Below are positions 42,306 through 53,745 of a DNA stretch of 64,000 nucleotides, in pieces. Location: positions 781,178-845,177 of the forward strand of contig NZ_JABFDH010000001.1 of assembly GCF_013403975.1 (NCBI RefSeq). The letters run 5' to 3'. Below the pieces are notes generated by a model, which saw only the letters and a program-made list of their open reading frames with translations, did not search any database and had not been told where the DNA came from. Each line of letters begins with the position of its first letter. The first letter of the stretch is position 1. The translations under genes were made by a program, and so were the position numbers. The stretch comes from Winogradskyella ursingii (GTDB lineage: Bacteria; Bacteroidota; Bacteroidia; Flavobacteriales; Flavobacteriaceae).

Positions 42306-42500
42306 ATGGCAGGATTTGTAACATACGTAAAAGAATCGTTTGACGAGTTAAAGAATAATGTTTCATGGACACCATGGCCAGAAGCTCAGAGATTAACGGT
42401 GATTGTAGCAGTATTTTCAATTATATTTTCTCTAGCTATTTGGGGAGTAGATACTGTTTTTAGTAGAGCAGTAAAAGCTTATTTTCAGTTTATCAACTAA
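42306..42500 (+). CDS. secE: Preprotein translocase subunit SecE
   Basis: The 64-aa protein is the short single-helix form of SecE. It has the amphipathic segment GFVTYVKESFDELKNNVSWT, then PWPEAQRLTVIVAVFSIIFS leading into the membrane helix (about residues 32-56). It clamps SecY in the translocon. The tRNA-Trp - secE - nusG order is the standard bacterial one, and nusG follows after 18 bases. Confidence 0.95.
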   Translation: MAGFVTYVKESFDELKNNVSWTPWPEAQRLTVIVAVFSIIFSLAIWGVDTVFSRAVKAYFQFIN

Positions 42501-42518
42501 CAATTATACAAAGGGAAT

Positions 42519-43064
42519 ATGGCAGATAAAAAATGGTATGTTGTTAGAGCTGTAAGTGGTCAGGAAAACAAAATTAAGACTTATATCGAGAATGAAATTT
42601 CGAGATTGGGTTTAGAGGATTATGTAGATCAAGTTTTAGTACCAACAGAAAAAGTTATTCAAATCCGTAACGGAAAGAAAATAAACAAAGAGAAGGTTTA
42701 TTTTCCTGGTTATATAATGATTCAAGCCAATTTAAGTGGTGAGATTCCTCATATTATAAAATCCATTACAAATGTAATTGGGTTTTTAGGAGAAACAAAA
42801 GGAGGTGACCCTGTCCCATTAAGACAATCTGAAGTAAACAGAATGTTAGGTAAGGTAGATGAATTAACACTTGAAGCAGACGCTAATGTGGCAATTCCAT
42901 TTACTAAAGGTGAAACCGTTAAGGTTATCGATGGCCCATTCAATGGTTTTGATGGTACAATAGAAAAGATAAATGAAGAAAAGCGTAAGCTTGAGGTAAT
43001 GGTGAAAATATTCGGAAGAAAGACACCATTAGAACTCAGTTATATGCAAGTTGAAAAAGTATAA
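42519..43064 (+). CDS. nusG: Transcription termination/antitermination protein NusG
   Basis: The 181-aa protein has the NGN domain (KKWYVVRAVSGQENKIKTYI to about residue 115) binding RNA polymerase, with YFPGYIMIQANLSGEIPHII, and the KOW domain with VKVIDGPFNGFDGTIEKINE. It couples transcription to translation and affects Rho. Length is the standard bacterial form. It sits between secE and rplK. Confidence 0.98.
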   Translation: MADKKWYVVRAVSGQENKIKTYIENEISRLGLEDYVDQVLVPTEKVIQIRNGKKINKEKVYFPGYIMIQANLSGEIPHIIKSITNVIGFLGETKGGDPVPLRQSEVNRMLGKVDELTLEADANVAIPFTKGETVKVIDGPFNGFDGTIEKINEEKRKLEVMVKIFGRKTPLELSYMQVEKV

Positions 43065-43084
43065 TAATTGTTACAATAAAGATA

Positions 43085-43118
43085 GCGAATTTATCTAGCT
43101 TCCAATTTAGATAATCGC
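43085..43118 (+). promoter_or_regulatory. Leader hairpin before rplK, candidate L1 autoregulatory site
   Basis: GCGA at 43085-43088 and TTATCTA at 43091-43097 pair with TAGATAA at 43108-43114 and TCGC at 43115-43118, leaving a 2-nt bulge. It lies 15 bases before the rplK ATG. In bacteria L1 represses rplKA from a bulged helix here; a match to the L1 consensus is not shown. Confidence 0.45.
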
Positions 43119-43133
43119 ATTAAACATTTAGAA

Positions 43134-43574
43134 ATGGCAAAAGAAATAGACAAAGTAGTTAAGCTACAAGTTCGGGGAGGTGCTGCGAATCCATCGCCAC
43201 CGGTAGGACCCGCTTTAGGTGCCGCTGGAGTTAATATCATGGAGTTCTGTAAGCAATTTAATGCGAGAACACAAGATAGACCAGGTAAAGTTTTACCTGT
43301 GGTAATCTCTGTTTATAAAGACAAATCGTTTGACTTTGTAATCAAGACTCCGCCAGCAGCAGTACAATTATTAGAAGCGGCCAAAGTAAAGAAAGGATCT
43401 GGAGAACCTAACCGACGTAAAGTAGCAAAAGTAACCTGGGATCAAGTTAAGGCAATTGCTGAGGACAAAATGCAAGATTTGAATGCATTTGAAATCGGTT
43501 CAGCCATGAAAATGGTAGCTGGTACGGCAAGATCAATGGGTATTACTGTTAAAGGAGGCGAAGCTCCAAACTAA
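43134..43574 (+). CDS. rplK: 50S ribosomal protein L11
   Basis: The 146-aa protein begins [20 protein letters not shown] and includes [18 protein letters not shown] and the C-terminal RNA-binding domain with [14 protein letters not shown]11 binds the GTPase-associated centre of 23S rRNA. Length is standard. It starts 69 bases after nusG with a hairpin in that gap and is followed by rplA after 10 bases. Confidence 0.98.
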   Translation: MAKEIDKVVKLQVRGGAANPSPPVGPALGAAGVNIMEFCKQFNARTQDRPGKVLPVVISVYKDKSFDFVIKTPPAAVQLLEAAKVKKGSGEPNRRKVAKVTWDQVKAIAEDKMQDLNAFEIGSAMKMVAGTARSMGITVKGGEAPN

Positions 43575-43584
43575 ATTTTACAAA

Positions 43585-44280
43585 ATGGCAAAATTAACAA
43601 AGAAGCGTAAAGAAGCATTAGCGAAAGTGGATGGAAGTAAAGCCTACTCTCTGCAAGAAGCTGCTGATTTACTAAAAGAAATAACTTACACGAAATTTGA
43701 TGCTTCTGTAGATTTAGCAATCAGATTAGGTGTAGATCCACGTAAAGCCAATCAAATGGTGCGTGGTGTTGTTTCCTTACCTCATGGTACAGGAAAAGAT
43801 ATGAAGGTTCTTGCGTTAGTAACTCCAGATAAAGAAGACGAAGCTAAAGAAGCAGGTGCTGATTATGTTGGGTTAGACGAATATTTACAGAAAATTAAAG
43901 ATGGTTGGACTGATGTTGACGTTATAGTCACTATGCCAAGTGTCATGGGTAAATTAGGACCGTTAGGTAGAGTATTAGGACCAAGAGGTCTGATGCCAAA
44001 TCCTAAAACAGGAACAGTAACTATGGATATAGGGAAAGCTGTTAGTGAAGTAAAAGCTGGTAAGATTGATTTTAAAGTAGATAAAACAGGAATTGTTCAT
44101 GCGCCAATCGGAAAAGCATCATTTAGTGCAGATAAGATTGTAGGCAATGCTAAAGAATTGTTATCGACTATAATGAAATTGAAACCAACGGCAGCTAAGG
44201 GCGTATATGTAAAAAGTATCTATATGTCAAGCACTATGAGTCCAAGTATCTCAATCGACGCAAAAACATACAGTAGTTAA
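43585..44280 (+). CDS. rplA: 50S ribosomal protein L1
   Basis: The 231-aa protein starts with the two-domain L1 layout ([20 protein letters not shown]) and has [20 protein letters not shown] near residue 130, the family signature. It forms the L1 stalk and represses its own operon in many bacteria. It lies between rplK and rplJ with 10- and 12-base gaps. Confidence 0.98.
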   Translation: MAKLTKKRKEALAKVDGSKAYSLQEAADLLKEITYTKFDASVDLAIRLGVDPRKANQMVRGVVSLPHGTGKDMKVLALVTPDKEDEAKEAGADYVGLDEYLQKIKDGWTDVDVIVTMPSVMGKLGPLGRVLGPRGLMPNPKTGTVTMDIGKAVSEVKAGKIDFKVDKTGIVHAPIGKASFSADKIVGNAKELLSTIMKLKPTAAKGVYVKSIYMSSTMSPSISIDAKTYSS

Positions 44281-44292
44281 ACTTAGAATATT

Positions 44293-44814
44293 ATGACAAG
44301 AGAAGAAAAATCCCAAGTAATTGAAGAGTTGACTGCTCAATTAGCAGATAATACAAATATCTATTTAACAGATATTTCTGGATTAGATGCAGCGACAACT
44401 TCAAATTTAAGAAGAGCGTGTTTCAAGTCTAACATTAAGTTAGCTGTTGTTAAAAATACACTTTTAGAGAAAGCAATGAATGCATCCGAAAAAGACTTCG
44501 GTGATTTGCCAACAACTTTAAAAGGAAATACATCAGTAATGTATTCTGAAACTGGAAACGCTCCTGCTAAGGTAATTAAAGAATTCCGTAAAAAATCTGA
44601 AAAGCCTTTGTTAAAAGGAGCTTTTATAGAGGAGTCTATTTACATTGGCGACGATTTACTTGATACCTTAGTAGATATTAAGTCAAGAGAAGAGCTTATT
44701 GGTGAAATTGTAGGATTATTACAATCACCTGCTAAGAACGTTATCTCAGCGCTTAAATCTAGTGGTGGAACCATCGCTGGTTTAGTAAAGACGTTATCCG
44801 AGAGAGAAGGATAA
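44293..44814 (+). CDS. rplJ: 50S ribosomal protein L10
   Basis: The 173-aa protein starts MTREEKSQVIEELTAQLADN and has NLRRACFKSNIKLAVVKNTL, then a C-terminal helix (AGLVKTLSEREG) that binds L7/L12 dimers. Length is standard. Only 12 bases separate it from rplA, so there is no room for a separate L10 leader as in E. coli. Confidence 0.97.
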   Translation: MTREEKSQVIEELTAQLADNTNIYLTDISGLDAATTSNLRRACFKSNIKLAVVKNTLLEKAMNASEKDFGDLPTTLKGNTSVMYSETGNAPAKVIKEFRKKSEKPLLKGAFIEESIYIGDDLLDTLVDIKSREELIGEIVGLLQSPAKNVISALKSSGGTIAGLVKTLSEREG

Positions 44815-44870
44815 TTAAATAAAACACACATTTAGAATAAAAATAATACACACAATTAAACAATAGAAAA

Positions 44871-45248
44871 ATGGCAGATTTAAAAGATTTCGCAGAACAA
44901 TTAGTTAATTTAACAGTAAAAGAAGTTAACGAATTAGCTACTATATTAAAGGATGAGTACGGTATTGAGCCGGCTGCTGCTGCTGTTGCAGTTGCTGCAG
45001 GTGGAGGTGCTGCAGGTGGTGAGGCCGCTGAAGAGCAATCAGAATTTGATGTAATATTAAAAGCAGCTGGTGGTTCTAAACTAGCAGTTGTTAAATTAGT
45101 AAAAGAATTAACTGGTCTTGGATTGAAAGATGCAAAAGGATTAGTTGACGACGCACCAAGCCCTATTAAAGAAGGTGTTGCAAAAGACGAAGCTGAAGCA
45201 TTAAAAGCACAGTTAGAAGAAGCAGGAGCTGAGGTTGAGCTTAAGTAA
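44871..45248 (+). CDS. rplL: 50S ribosomal protein L7/L12
   Basis: The 125-aa protein has the N-terminal dimerisation helices ([20 protein letters not shown]), an Ala/Gly-rich hinge ([20 protein letters not shown]) and the C-terminal factor-binding domain with [20 protein letters not shown]. It recruits translation factors. It is 56 bases from rplJ and is followed by a long hairpin before rpoB. Confidence 0.98.
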   Translation: MADLKDFAEQLVNLTVKEVNELATILKDEYGIEPAAAAVAVAAGGGAAGGEAAEEQSEFDVILKAAGGSKLAVVKLVKELTGLGLKDAKGLVDDAPSPIKEGVAKDEAEALKAQLEEAGAEVELK

Positions 45249-45279
45249 GCTCACTCAAACCTACAAATTATGGTTTAGG

Positions 45280-45307
45280 CTTATCCCGCAAAAAATTTCG
45301 GGATAAG
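45280..45307 (+). promoter_or_regulatory. Hairpin between rplL and rpoB, likely attenuator or processing site
   Basis: CTTATCCCG at 45280-45288 pairs with CGGGATAAG at 45299-45307 and extends by AGG/CCT past a bulge. No T tract follows, so it would give partial termination or RNA processing, as known for this gap in E. coli. Confidence 0.5.
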
Positions 45308-45379
45308 ACCTAGACCCTTTTGTGTATATAAGCGTTATATGCACTTTATAAGTTTTTATCATATAAATCTCGTTCATCG

Positions 45380-48300
45380 ATGTTAGCAAAAAAGGCTGAA
45401 AGAATAAATTTCTCTTCTATTGTAAATAGAACAGATTACCCAGACTTTTTGGATATTCAAATTAAATCCTTCCAGGATTTTTTCCAATTAGAAACAAAGT
45501 CAGAAGAAAGAGGAGCAGAAGGGTTGTATAACACCTTCATGGAGAACTTCCCTATTACAGATACACGTAATCAATTCGTATTAGAATTTTTGGATTACTT
45601 TATCGATCCGCCAAGATACACCATAGAAGAATGTATCGAGAGAGGATTAACTTATAGCGTACCGTTAAAAGCAAGATTGAAATTGTATTGTACGGATCCC
45701 GAACATGAGGATTTTGAGACAATCGTTCAAGATGTATATTTAGGTACTATTCCTTATATGACACCAAGCGGTACATTTTGTATTAACGGTGCTGAGCGTG
45801 TTGTTGTTTCACAGTTACACAGATCGCCAGGTGTATTCTTTAGCCAATCTTTCCATGCCAATGGTACTAAATTGTATTCTGCAAGAGTCATTCCTTTTAA
45901 AGGGTCTTGGATAGAATTTGCAACGGACATCAATAGTGTGATGTACGCATACATTGATAGAAAGAAAAAATTACCAGTAACAACACTTTTCCGCGCTATT
46001 GGATTTGAGCGAGATAAAGATATTTTAGAGATTTTCGACCTTGCTGAAGAAGTAAAGGTTTCAAAATCTGGATTAAAGAAAGTTATCGGTCGTAAGTTAG
46101 CGGCACGTGTATTAAACACATGGCACGAAGATTTCGTTGACGAGGATACAGGTGAAGTTGTATCTATTGAACGTAACGAAATTGTTCTCGATCGTGATAC
46201 TGAAATTGACAAAGATAATATTGAAGAAATCCTTGAAGCTGAAGTAAAAACGATTCTTTTACACAAAGAAAGCGCACAACAGGGAGATTACGCAATCATT
46301 CACAATACATTACAAAAAGACCCAACAAACTCTGAAAAAGAAGCTGTTGAACATATTTACCGACAATTACGTAATGCTGAGCCGCCAGATGAGGAAACCG
46401 CTCGTGGTATTATTGACAAGTTATTCTTCTCTGACCAACGTTACTCTCTAGGTGAAGTAGGTCGTTATAGAATGAACAAAAAATTAGGTCTCGATATTGG
46501 AATGGACAAACAAGTTTTGACCAAAGAAGATATCATTACCATTATAAAATATTTAATTGAGCTTATCAACTCTAAAGCAGAGATTGATGATATAGATCAC
46601 TTATCTAACCGTCGTGTACGTACAGTAGGTGAACAATTATCATCTCAGTTTGGTGTTGGTTTAGCGCGTATGGCTCGTACTATTCGTGAACGTATGAACG
46701 TACGTGATAACGAAGTATTTACTCCAATTGATTTAATTAATGCTAAGACCTTATCGTCTGTAATTAATTCATTCTTTGGAACAAATCAGTTATCTCAATT
46801 TATGGATCAAACAAATCCTCTTGCAGAGATTACGCACAAGCGTCGTCTTTCAGCATTAGGACCAGGTGGTTTATCAAGAGAGAGAGCAGGTTTCGAAGTG
46901 CGTGATGTTCACTATACGCATTATGGACGTCTTTGTCCAATTGAAACACCAGAAGGGCCAAATATTGGTTTAATTTCTTCATTATCTGTTTTCGCTAAGG
47001 TGAACTCAATGGGATTCATTGAAACACCATACAGAAAAGTAGAAGATGGTGTTGTTGATATTAAAAACGAGCCTACATATTTAAGTGCCGAAGAGGAAGA
47101 GGATATGTTAATCGCACAAGCAACAATTGAAGTTGATAAAAAAGGAAAAATCCTTCCAGAGAAAATTATTTCTCGTCAAGAAGGTGATTTCCCAGTAATC
47201 GATCCGGTTAACGTTAATTATACAGATGTTGCGCCAAACCAGATTGCATCGATTTCAGCATCGTTGATTCCATTCTTGGAGCATGATGATGCTAACCGTG
47301 CATTAATGGGGTCTAACATGATGCGTCAGGCCGTTCCATTATTACGTCCAGAAGCACCAATTGTTGGTACCGGTTTAGAGCGTCAAGTAGCTTCAGACTC
47401 AAGAGTATTGATAAATGCTGAAGGTGAAGGAACTGTAGAGTATGTTGATGCAGAAAAAATAATCATCAAATACAAGCGATCTGAGGAAGCTGCAATGGTA
47501 AGTTTTGATAGCGATACCAAGGAATATCCTTTAGTAAAGTTCAGAAAAACAAACCAAGGTACTTCTATCAATCTTAAACCAATTGTGGTTAAGGGTGACA
47601 AAGTTGCCAAAGGTCAAGTACTTTGTGAAGGTTATGCAACGCAAAACGGGGAATTGGCACTTGGTAGAAATATGAAAGTAGCCTTTATGCCTTGGAAAGG
47701 GTATAACTTTGAGGATGCGATTGTTATTTCAGAAAAAGTAGTTAGAGAAGATGTGTTTACATCGATTCATATTGATGAGTATTCATTAGAAGTTAGAGAT
47801 ACCAAATTAGGTAACGAAGAGTTAACTAATGATATTCCAAATGTTTCTGAAGAAGCTACTAAAGATTTAGATGAAAATGGTATGATTCGCATCGGTGCGG
47901 AAATCAAGCCAGGAGATATATTAATTGGTAAGATTACTCCAAAAGGAGAATCCGATCCTACGCCAGAAGAAAAATTACTTAGAGCTATCTTTGGTGATAA
48001 GGCTGGTGATGTTAAGGATGCTTCTTTAAAGGCTTCACCTTCTTTAAATGGTGTTGTGATCGATAAGAAATTATTTGCTAGAGCAGTAAAGGATAAGAGA
48101 AAGAGGGCTCAGGATAAAGAAGATATCGAAAAACTGGAAGATGCTTACGATAAGCGTTTTGATGACTTACAAGCAGTTTTAGTTGAAAAACTATTCGCTA
48201 TTGTTAACGGAAAAACAGCACAAGGTATCTATAACGATCTTGGTGAGGAGATTATTCCAAAAGGTAAAAAGTACACTTTAAAAATGTTGAATGCTGTAGA

Positions 48301-49192
48301 TGACTACACACACTTAACATCAGGAAAGTGGACTACTGATGACCATACGAACGAACTCGTTGCAGATTTAGTTCATAACTACAAGATTAAGGAAAATGAC
48401 CTACAAGGTTCTTTAAGACGTGAGAAGTTTACGATATCTGTAGGTGATGAATTACCGGCAGGAATTATCAAATTAGCTAAAGTTTACATCGCTAAGAAGC
48501 GTAAACTTAAAGTAGGTGATAAAATGGCAGGACGTCACGGTAACAAGGGTATTGTGGCACGTATAGTCCGTCAAGAGGATATGCCTTTCCTTGAGGATGG
48601 AACTCCGGTTGATATTGTATTGAACCCATTGGGTGTACCTTCTCGTATGAATATTGGTCAGATCTACGAAACCGTATTGGGATGGGCAGGTAAAGATTTG
48701 GGTAGAACGTATGCAACACCAATTTTCGATGGTGCTACGTTAGATCAGATTAATGAATATACAGACGAAGCGGGTATTCCAAGATTTGGACATACTTATC
48801 TTTATGATGGTGGTACAGGAGATCGTTTCGATCAACCAGCAACAGTTGGTGTGATCTATATGATTAAACTTGGCCATATGATTGACGATAAGATGCACGC
48901 ACGTTCTATCGGGCCTTACTCATTAATTACACAACAACCATTAGGTGGTAAAGCACAATTTGGTGGTCAGCGTTTTGGTGAGATGGAGGTTTGGGCACTT
49001 GAGGCTTATGGTGCATCAAGTACATTGCGTGAGATCTTAACTGTAAAATCAGATGACGTTATAGGTAGAGCTAAAACTTACGAAGCTATCGTTAAGGGAG
49101 AGCCAATGCCAGAACCAGGACTTCCAGAATCGTTCAACGTACTTATGCACGAATTGAAAGGTTTAGGATTGGATATTAGATTAGAAGAATAA
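45380..49192 (+). CDS. rpoB: DNA-directed RNA polymerase subunit beta
   Basis: The 1270-aa protein has the N-terminal protrusion/lobe ([20 protein letters not shown]), and the rifampicin-binding region with [20 protein letters not shown] and [20 protein letters not shown]. The flap, the hybrid-binding region with [40 protein letters not shown] and the C-terminal clamp with [19 protein letters not shown] complete it. The Bacteroidota form, near 1270 aa, is normal in length. It starts 132 bases after rplL. Highly expressed codon use. Confidence 0.99.
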   Translation: MLAKKAERINFSSIVNRTDYPDFLDIQIKSFQDFFQLETKSEERGAEGLYNTFMENFPITDTRNQFVLEFLDYFIDPPRYTIEECIERGLTYSVPLKARLKLYCTDPEHEDFETIVQDVYLGTIPYMTPSGTFCINGAERVVVSQLHRSPGVFFSQSFHANGTKLYSARVIPFKGSWIEFATDINSVMYAYIDRKKKLPVTTLFRAIGFERDKDILEIFDLAEEVKVSKSGLKKVIGRKLAARVLNTWHEDFVDEDTGEVVSIERNEIVLDRDTEIDKDNIEEILEAEVKTILLHKESAQQGDYAIIHNTLQKDPTNSEKEAVEHIYRQLRNAEPPDEETARGIIDKLFFSDQRYSLGEVGRYRMNKKLGLDIGMDKQVLTKEDIITIIKYLIELINSKAEIDDIDHLSNRRVRTVGEQLSSQFGVGLARMARTIRERMNVRDNEVFTPIDLINAKTLSSVINSFFGTNQLSQFMDQTNPLAEITHKRRLSALGPGGLSRERAGFEVRDVHYTHYGRLCPIETPEGPNIGLISSLSVFAKVNSMGFIETPYRKVEDGVVDIKNEPTYLSAEEEEDMLIAQATIEVDKKGKILPEKIISRQEGDFPVIDPVNVNYTDVAPNQIASISASLIPFLEHDDANRALMGSNMMRQAVPLLRPEAPIVGTGLERQVASDSRVLINAEGEGTVEYVDAEKIIIKYKRSEEAAMVSFDSDTKEYPLVKFRKTNQGTSINLKPIVVKGDKVAKGQVLCEGYATQNGELALGRNMKVAFMPWKGYNFEDAIVISEKVVREDVFTSIHIDEYSLEVRDTKLGNEELTNDIPNVSEEATKDLDENGMIRIGAEIKPGDILIGKITPKGESDPTPEEKLLRAIFGDKAGDVKDASLKASPSLNGVVIDKKLFARAVKDKRKRAQDKEDIEKLEDAYDKRFDDLQAVLVEKLFAIVNGKTAQGIYNDLGEEIIPKGKKYTLKMLNAVDDYTHLTSGKWTTDDHTNELVADLVHNYKIKENDLQGSLRREKFTISVGDELPAGIIKLAKVYIAKKRKLKVGDKMAGRHGNKGIVARIVRQEDMPFLEDGTPVDIVLNPLGVPSRMNIGQIYETVLGWAGKDLGRTYATPIFDGATLDQINEYTDEAGIPRFGHTYLYDGGTGDRFDQPATVGVIYMIKLGHMIDDKMHARSIGPYSLITQQPLGGKAQFGGQRFGEMEVWALEAYGASSTLREILTVKSDDVIGRAKTYEAIVKGEPMPEPGLPESFNVLMHELKGLGLDIRLEE

Positions 49193-49196
49193 ATTA

Positions 49197-49281
49197 AGTC
49201 GGCAGTAAGCAGTCGTCAGTAGGCAGTAATTATACTGCATTTTTAGAACGACTGAGGACTGCAAACTGCAAACTGAAGACT
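49197..49281. repeat. Degenerate CAGT-unit inverted repeat in the rpoB-rpoC spacer
   Basis: The left arm (49197-49228) is built from near-copies of GGCAGT and CGTCAGT; the right arm (49249-49281) reads as their complement in ACTG units. The outer AGTC/GACT pair exactly. The spacer would form a long imperfect stem just before rpoC. Confidence 0.6.
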
Positions 49282-49289
49282 ATAAAAAC

Positions 49290-52200
49290 ATGGCAAGAAG
49301 ACAAGATAAGAATACAATTCAGAAATTTAATAAAATTTCTATCGGTTTGGCATCGCCAGAGACTGTTTTGGCAGAATCTCGTGGTGAAGTTTTAAAGCCG
49401 GAAACTATTAATTATCGAACTCACAAACCTGAACGTGATGGTTTGTTCTGTGAGCGTATTTTTGGTCCTGTAAAGGATTTTGAATGTGCTTGTGGTAAAT
49501 ATAAAAGAATACGCTACAAAGGTATTGTATGTGACCGTTGTGGTGTAGAAGTAACTGAAAAGAAAGTACGTAGAGACAGAGTTGGTCATATCAATTTGGT
49601 TGTACCTGTAGCTCATATCTGGTACTTCCGTTCGTTACCAAATAAAATTGGATACCTTCTTGGATTACCATCTAAGAAATTAGATATGATTATCTATTAT
49701 GAGCGTTACGTGGTTATTCAACCTGGTATCGCTAAAAATGCTGAAGGTGAACCAGTCGAAAAAATGGATTTCTTAACTGAGGAAGAATATTTAAATATAT
49801 TAGAATCTATTCCACAGGAAAACCAATATTTAGACGATTCAGATCCAAATAAATTCATCGCCAAGATGGGTGCCGAGTGCCTTATCGATTTATTAGCAAG
49901 AATTGATTTAGATCAATTATCATACGATTTAAGACACAAAGCTAATAACGAAACTTCGAAACAACGTAAAACTGAAGCGTTAAAGCGTTTGCAAGTTGTC
50001 GAAGCATTTAGAGATTCTAACGAGAATAGAGAAAACAGACCTGAGTGGATGATTATGAAGGCAGTGCCTGTAATTCCACCAGAATTGAGACCTTTAGTAC
50101 CATTAGATGGTGGTCGTTTTGCAACTTCGGATTTAAATGATTTATACCGTCGTGTAATTATCCGTAACAACCGTTTAAAGCGTTTGGTCGAGATTAAAGC
50201 ACCAGAGGTAATTTTACGTAATGAAAAGCGTATGTTGCAAGAATCAGTAGATTCTTTATTTGACAACACACGTAAATCCTCTGCCGTAAAAACGGATTCT
50301 AACAGACCGTTAAAATCTTTATCAGATTCACTGAAAGGTAAGCAAGGACGTTTCCGTCAAAACTTATTGGGTAAGCGTGTTGATTATTCTGCACGTTCGG
50401 TAATTGTTGTTGGACCTGAATTAAAATTGTTCGAATGTGGATTGCCAAAAGATATGGCAGCAGAACTTTATAAGCCATTTATTATCAGAAAACTGATTGA
50501 AAGAGGCATTGTTAAAACTGTAAAATCTGCAAAGAAAATTATAGATAGAAAAGAGCCTGTTGTTTGGGATATCTTAGAGAATGTTCTTAAAGGACATCCA
50601 GTATTACTAAACCGTGCTCCTACATTACACAGACTTGGTATCCAAGCATTCCAGCCTAAGCTTATTGAAGGTAAAGCGATACAATTACACCCATTAGTGT
50701 GTACTGCATTTAATGCCGATTTCGATGGTGACCAAATGGCTGTGCATTTACCGTTAGGACCAGAGGCTATTTTAGAAGCTCAACTTTTAATGTTGGCTTC
50801 TCATAACATATTGAACCCAGCAAATGGTTCGCCAGTAACTGTACCTTCTCAGGATATGGTACTTGGTCTTTATTACATGACCAAGCTTCGTAAGACAGAT
50901 AAGGATTATACAGTTAAAGGTGAAGGTTTAACGTTCTACTCTCCAGAGGAAGTAACTATTGCTTACAACGAGAAGAAGGTTGATTTAAATGCAGGAATTA
51001 AAGTAAGAACAAAGGACTTTAATGATGAGGGAGAGTTAACAACACAAATCATTGAAACAACAGTTGGCCGTGTACTTTTCAACGAAAAAGTACCTGAGGC
51101 AGCAGGTTACATTAATGACGTTTTAACTAAGAAATCGTTGCGTGAAATTATTCACGGCATTCTTAAAGTAACTTCTGTTCCTGAAACTGCTGAATTCCTA
51201 GATGAAATTAAAACGTTAGGATACAAGTTTGCCTTCCAAGGTGGATTGTCCTTTAGTTTAGGTGATATCATTATTCCTCAGGAAAAGCATACTATGATTG
51301 CCGCAGCAAATACTCAGGTAGATGGTATTATGGGCAACTATAATATGGGACTTATTACTAATAACGAACGTTACAACCAAGTTATTGATATCTGGACTTC
51401 AACCAATGCTGAATTGACAGAATTATCAATGAAGCGTATCCGTGAAGATCAACAAGGATTCAACTCGGTATTTATGATGCTAGATTCTGGTGCTCGTGGA
51501 TCTAAAGAACAGATTCGTCAGTTAACTGGTATGCGTGGATTAATGGCTAAGCCTAAAAAATCTAATGCAGGTGGTGGTGAGATTATTGAAAACCCAATTC
51601 TTTCTAACTTTAAAGAAGGACTTTCAATTTTAGAATACTTCATCTCAACTCACGGTGCTCGTAAAGGACTTGCAGATACGGCTCTTAAAACGGCAGATGC
51701 TGGTTACTTAACTCGTCGTTTGGTAGATGTTTCACAAGATGTTATTGTATACGAAGAGGACTGTGGAACCTTAAGAGGTATTGAAGTTTCTGCATTAAAG
51801 AAAAACGAGGAAATTGTAGAGAAGCTCGAAGCTAGAATCGTTGGTAGAACATCACTGAACGATGTCTATAATCCATTGACTGAAGAGTTGATAATCGAAG
51901 CTGGTGATCACATCAATGATGCGATTGCTAAGAAAATTGGGGATTCTCCAATTGAATCAATAGAAGTACGTTCTCCATTAACATGTGAGGCCAAAAAAGG
52001 TATTTGTACTAAATGTTATGGACGTAATCTTGCTACCGGAAAAATGGTACAACGAGGTGAAGCTGTTGGTGTAGTTGCTGCTCAATCAATTGGTGAGCCG
52101 GGTACACAGCTTACTCTACGTACATTCCACGTTGGTGGTATTGCAGGTAACATATCTGAAGAAAATAAGTTAACCGTGAAATTTGATGGTATAGCAGAGA

Positions 52201-53591
52201 TTGAAGATCTTAAAACCGTTAAGTCAAAAGATGGTGAAGGAAATGTTGTAGATGTAGTTATCTCAAGAACTTCAGAATTAAAATTAGTTGATGCTAAAAC
52301 AGGTATTGTTCTTAGTACAAATAATATCCCTTATGGTTCGCACATTTTTGTGAAGCCTGGTGAGAAAGTTAAAAAGGGTGATGTAATCTGTCAGTGGGAT
52401 CCATACAACGGTGTTATTATATCAGAATTTGCTGGTAAGGTGAAGTATGAAAATATCGAGCAAGGTATTACATATCAAGTTGAAATTGATGAGCAAACAG
52501 GTTTCCAAGAGAAAGTAATTTCAGAATCTAGAAACAAAAAGTTGATACCAACTTTGTTAATTGAAGATAAGAAAGGTGAAACCATCCGTTCTTACAATTT
52601 ACCTGTTGGTGCGCACATTATGATTGACGATGGTGAGAAAATTGACATCGGTAAGATTTTGGTTAAGATACCGCGTAAATCTGCAAAAGCAGGTGATATT
52701 ACTGGTGGTCTTCCTCGTGTAACTGAATTGTTCGAAGCACGTAATCCGTCTAATCCTGCAGTAGTAAGTGAGATTGATGGTGTTGTATCTTTCGGGAAAA
52801 TAAAACGAGGTAACCGTGAGATTATCATCGAATCTAAGTTGGGTGAGGTTAAGAAATACCTAGTGAAACTTTCTAATCAGATTCTTGTACAAGAGAATGA
52901 TTACGTAAAAGCTGGTATGCCATTATCTGATGGATCTATTACACCAAACGATATCTTAAATATTAAGGGCCCATCTGCGGTACAACAATACTTGGTTAAC
53001 GAAGTACAAGAAGTATATCGTTTGCAGGGTGTTAAGATAAATGATAAGCACTTTGAAGTTGTTGTAAGACAGATGATGCGTAAAGTAAGAATTATTGATT
53101 CTGGTGACACTATTTTCTTAGAAAACCAATTAGTTCATAAATCAGATTTCATTGAAGAAAATGATGAGATTTTCGGAATGAAAGTAGTTGAGGATGCAGG
53201 TGATTCTGAAAACTTAAAATCAGGCCAGATTGTATCTGTAAGAACGCTCAGAGATGAGAATTCTAGTTTAACAAGAGAAGACAAAAAACTTGTAACGGCA
53301 AGAGATGCAAGTCCTGCGACGGCAACTCCGATCTTACAAGGTATCACTAGAGCTTCACTACAGACTAAATCATTTATCTCTGCGGCATCGTTCCAAGAAA
53401 CAACGAAGGTTCTTAACGAAGCAGCTGTAAATGGTAAGGTTGATACACTAGAAGGACTGAAAGAAAATGTAATTGTAGGACATAGAATACCTGCAGGTAC
53501 AGGTGTCAGAGACTACGAAACCATTATCGTTGGTTCTAAAGAAGAGTTTGATCAAATGATGAAAGCTAAAGAAGAAATGAATTTCAACTAG
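49290..53591 (+). CDS. rpoC: DNA-directed RNA polymerase subunit beta'
   Basis: The 1433-aa protein has the N-terminal zinc site ([20 protein letters not shown]), the active-site metal loop [14 protein letters not shown] near residue 475, the bridge helix and trigger loop region ([20 protein letters not shown]), and the second zinc site [13 protein letters not shown] near 899. The C-terminal domains follow and end at residue 1433. It follows rpoB after a 97-bp spacer and is co-transcribed. Length is standard for Bacteroidota. Confidence 0.99.
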   Translation: MARRQDKNTIQKFNKISIGLASPETVLAESRGEVLKPETINYRTHKPERDGLFCERIFGPVKDFECACGKYKRIRYKGIVCDRCGVEVTEKKVRRDRVGHINLVVPVAHIWYFRSLPNKIGYLLGLPSKKLDMIIYYERYVVIQPGIAKNAEGEPVEKMDFLTEEEYLNILESIPQENQYLDDSDPNKFIAKMGAECLIDLLARIDLDQLSYDLRHKANNETSKQRKTEALKRLQVVEAFRDSNENRENRPEWMIMKAVPVIPPELRPLVPLDGGRFATSDLNDLYRRVIIRNNRLKRLVEIKAPEVILRNEKRMLQESVDSLFDNTRKSSAVKTDSNRPLKSLSDSLKGKQGRFRQNLLGKRVDYSARSVIVVGPELKLFECGLPKDMAAELYKPFIIRKLIERGIVKTVKSAKKIIDRKEPVVWDILENVLKGHPVLLNRAPTLHRLGIQAFQPKLIEGKAIQLHPLVCTAFNADFDGDQMAVHLPLGPEAILEAQLLMLASHNILNPANGSPVTVPSQDMVLGLYYMTKLRKTDKDYTVKGEGLTFYSPEEVTIAYNEKKVDLNAGIKVRTKDFNDEGELTTQIIETTVGRVLFNEKVPEAAGYINDVLTKKSLREIIHGILKVTSVPETAEFLDEIKTLGYKFAFQGGLSFSLGDIIIPQEKHTMIAAANTQVDGIMGNYNMGLITNNERYNQVIDIWTSTNAELTELSMKRIREDQQGFNSVFMMLDSGARGSKEQIRQLTGMRGLMAKPKKSNAGGGEIIENPILSNFKEGLSILEYFISTHGARKGLADTALKTADAGYLTRRLVDVSQDVIVYEEDCGTLRGIEVSALKKNEEIVEKLEARIVGRTSLNDVYNPLTEELIIEAGDHINDAIAKKIGDSPIESIEVRSPLTCEAKKGICTKCYGRNLATGKMVQRGEAVGVVAAQSIGEPGTQLTLRTFHVGGIAGNISEENKLTVKFDGIAEIEDLKTVKSKDGEGNVVDVVISRTSELKLVDAKTGIVLSTNNIPYGSHIFVKPGEKVKKGDVICQWDPYNGVIISEFAGKVKYENIEQGITYQVEIDEQTGFQEKVISESRNKKLIPTLLIEDKKGETIRSYNLPVGAHIMIDDGEKIDIGKILVKIPRKSAKAGDITGGLPRVTELFEARNPSNPAVVSEIDGVVSFGKIKRGNREIIIESKLGEVKKYLVKLSNQILVQENDYVKAGMPLSDGSITPNDILNIKGPSAVQQYLVNEVQEVYRLQGVKINDKHFEVVVRQMMRKVRIIDSGDTIFLENQLVHKSDFIEENDEIFGMKVVEDAGDSENLKSGQIVSVRTLRDENSSLTREDKKLVTARDASPATATPILQGITRASLQTKSFISAASFQETTKVLNEAAVNGKVDTLEGLKENVIVGHRIPAGTGVRDYETIIVGSKEEFDQMMKAKEEMNFN

Positions 53592-53598
53592 CATTTGT

Positions 53599-53670
53599 CA
53601 CTCCTGCGAAATCGAAGATTCACGAATTCATTAATTTTGAATGGCAAATCAATGAGTAATGCAGGAATCT
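53599..53670. repeat. Dispersed-type intergenic element (CTCCTGC ... GCAGGAATC)
   Basis: CCTGC at 53603-53607 and GCAGG at 53661-53665 bound a 54-nt interior with a small ATTCA/TGAAT stem. The ends resemble the TCCTGCG/GCAGGAATC repeats found between genes in many Flavobacteriaceae; copy number cannot be seen from this window. Confidence 0.5.
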
Positions 53671-53678
53671 AAATAATT

Positions 53679-53713
53679 AAAGCCTTCATTCTGTAAAGTT
53701 TGAAGGCTTTTTT
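53679..53713 (+). terminator. Intrinsic terminator after rpoC
   Basis: AAAGCCTTCA (53679-53688) pairs with TGAAGGCTTT (53701-53710) around a 12-nt loop, followed by a T run to 53713. Confidence 0.88.
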
Positions 53714-53745
53714 AATAAAAAAATTAAAGAATAGAAACGAATATT

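Noticed and set aside
45754..46266. A 170-aa minus-strand frame inside rpoB.
   Set aside because: It is a shadow of the beta-subunit gene; composition is Ser/Thr/Arg-rich low-complexity and there is no independent evidence.
49197..49281. Possible CRISPR-like array in the rpoB-rpoC gap.
   Set aside because: Units are 4-7 bases long and degenerate, with no constant repeat and spacer lengths and no cas genes nearby.
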